Of a DNA stretch of 64,000 nt, positions 63,980 through 64,000 are shown piece after piece. The DNA is taken from positions 43,102 through 107,101 of the forward strand of contig NZ_QUDR01000010.1 of the NCBI RefSeq assembly GCF_003477605.1. Direction: 5' to 3'. Under the pieces are notes generated by a model. That model was not told the origin of the DNA, did not search any database, and worked only from the letters and a program-made list of their open reading frames with translations. Position numbers and translations under genes: made by a program. Numbering within the stretch: the first letter of the stretch is position 1; the number at the start of each line of letters is the position of its first letter. This stretch comes from Clostridium sp. AF37-5 (lineage in GTDB: Bacteria > Bacillota > Clostridia > Lachnospirales > Lachnospiraceae).

Positions 63980-64000
63980 GTAATTAAAAAGGGAAGAAGG

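Noticed and set aside
1..64000. CRISPR arrays, tRNA or rRNA genes
   Set aside because: No evenly spaced direct repeats with spacers, and no tRNA cloverleaf or rRNA signature was recognised by eye. A covariance-model search would be needed to exclude tRNAs fully.

Overview
The window is most of an integrative and conjugative element (ICE) from a low-GC Gram-positive gut bacterium, most likely a Lachnospiraceae-type Clostridium. The evidence is the set of families present: an LPXTG/SpaA adhesin with a class B sortase, Maff2-like pilin, PrgI, VirB4, CwlT-type hydrolase, PcfB and VirD4/PcfC coupling proteins, a MobC/relaxase pair, a giant methylase/SNF2-helicase protein carrying TnpV, DUF5688, a cyclic-lactone agr system, TTG/GTG starts with strong AGGAGG sites, and a large serine recombinase. 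Nearly all backbone genes read rightward. The left end lies outside the window (the adhesin is cut at its 5' end). The right end is probably close, because the integrase-type serine recombinase is the last gene.

Layout. 1-3433 partial adhesin; 3588-6080 an AT-rich SIR2/P-loop defence-like gene inserted between the adhesin and its sortase; 6114-8713 sortase, pilin-like protein, VirB6/TrbL-like protein and PrgI; 8828-20181 the methylase/helicase giant (with tnpV in another frame), a DUF5688 protein and a JAMM-YodL-nucleotidyltransferase fusion; 20198-22133 HicAB and an inserted DUF4238 gene; 22247-33626 the transfer core (VirB4, a small type I-like toxin, CwlT, MobC, relaxase, PcfB, VirD4). 33710-35293 holds a Kiwa-like pair in convergent orientation, lying between the intact 3' end of virD4 and a second, diverged copy of that 3' end.

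35803-41083 is the most striking unit. A tyrosine recombinase gene ends in a consensus-like promoter, followed by a 4.3-kb segment bounded by 88-bp inverted repeats (87/88 matching). The segment carries two convergent genes, a nuclease-STAND ATPase and a family 2 glycosyltransferase, each starting just inside its own repeat. Inverting the segment would swap which gene is read from the fixed promoter. It looks like a phase-variable either/or switch.

41084-60000 is accreted cargo bounded by a direct repeat of the element's regulator region. The left copy carries a regulator gene that has lost its HTH. Inside are a complete agr-like quorum-sensing locus (response regulator, kinase, AgrB, AgrD), secreted proteins with DNRLRE/Kelch and RHS repeats, a 2063-residue RHS polymorphic toxin, a DDE transposon, a candidate immunity gene, and gene scraps including an adhesin/HsdS chimera. 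58562-63979 is the control and recombination end: two XRE-type regulators, a WYL regulator, an Abi_2 gene, a small accessory ORF and the serine recombinase.

Together the genes describe an ICE that transfers by a type IV system, carries several defence-like modules at operon junctions (SIR2-NTPase, DUF4238, Kiwa-like, nuclease-STAND, Abi_2, HicAB and a type I-like toxin), and has one of those modules under apparent DNA-inversion control. All functions are inferred from sequence reading alone; no database search was run.
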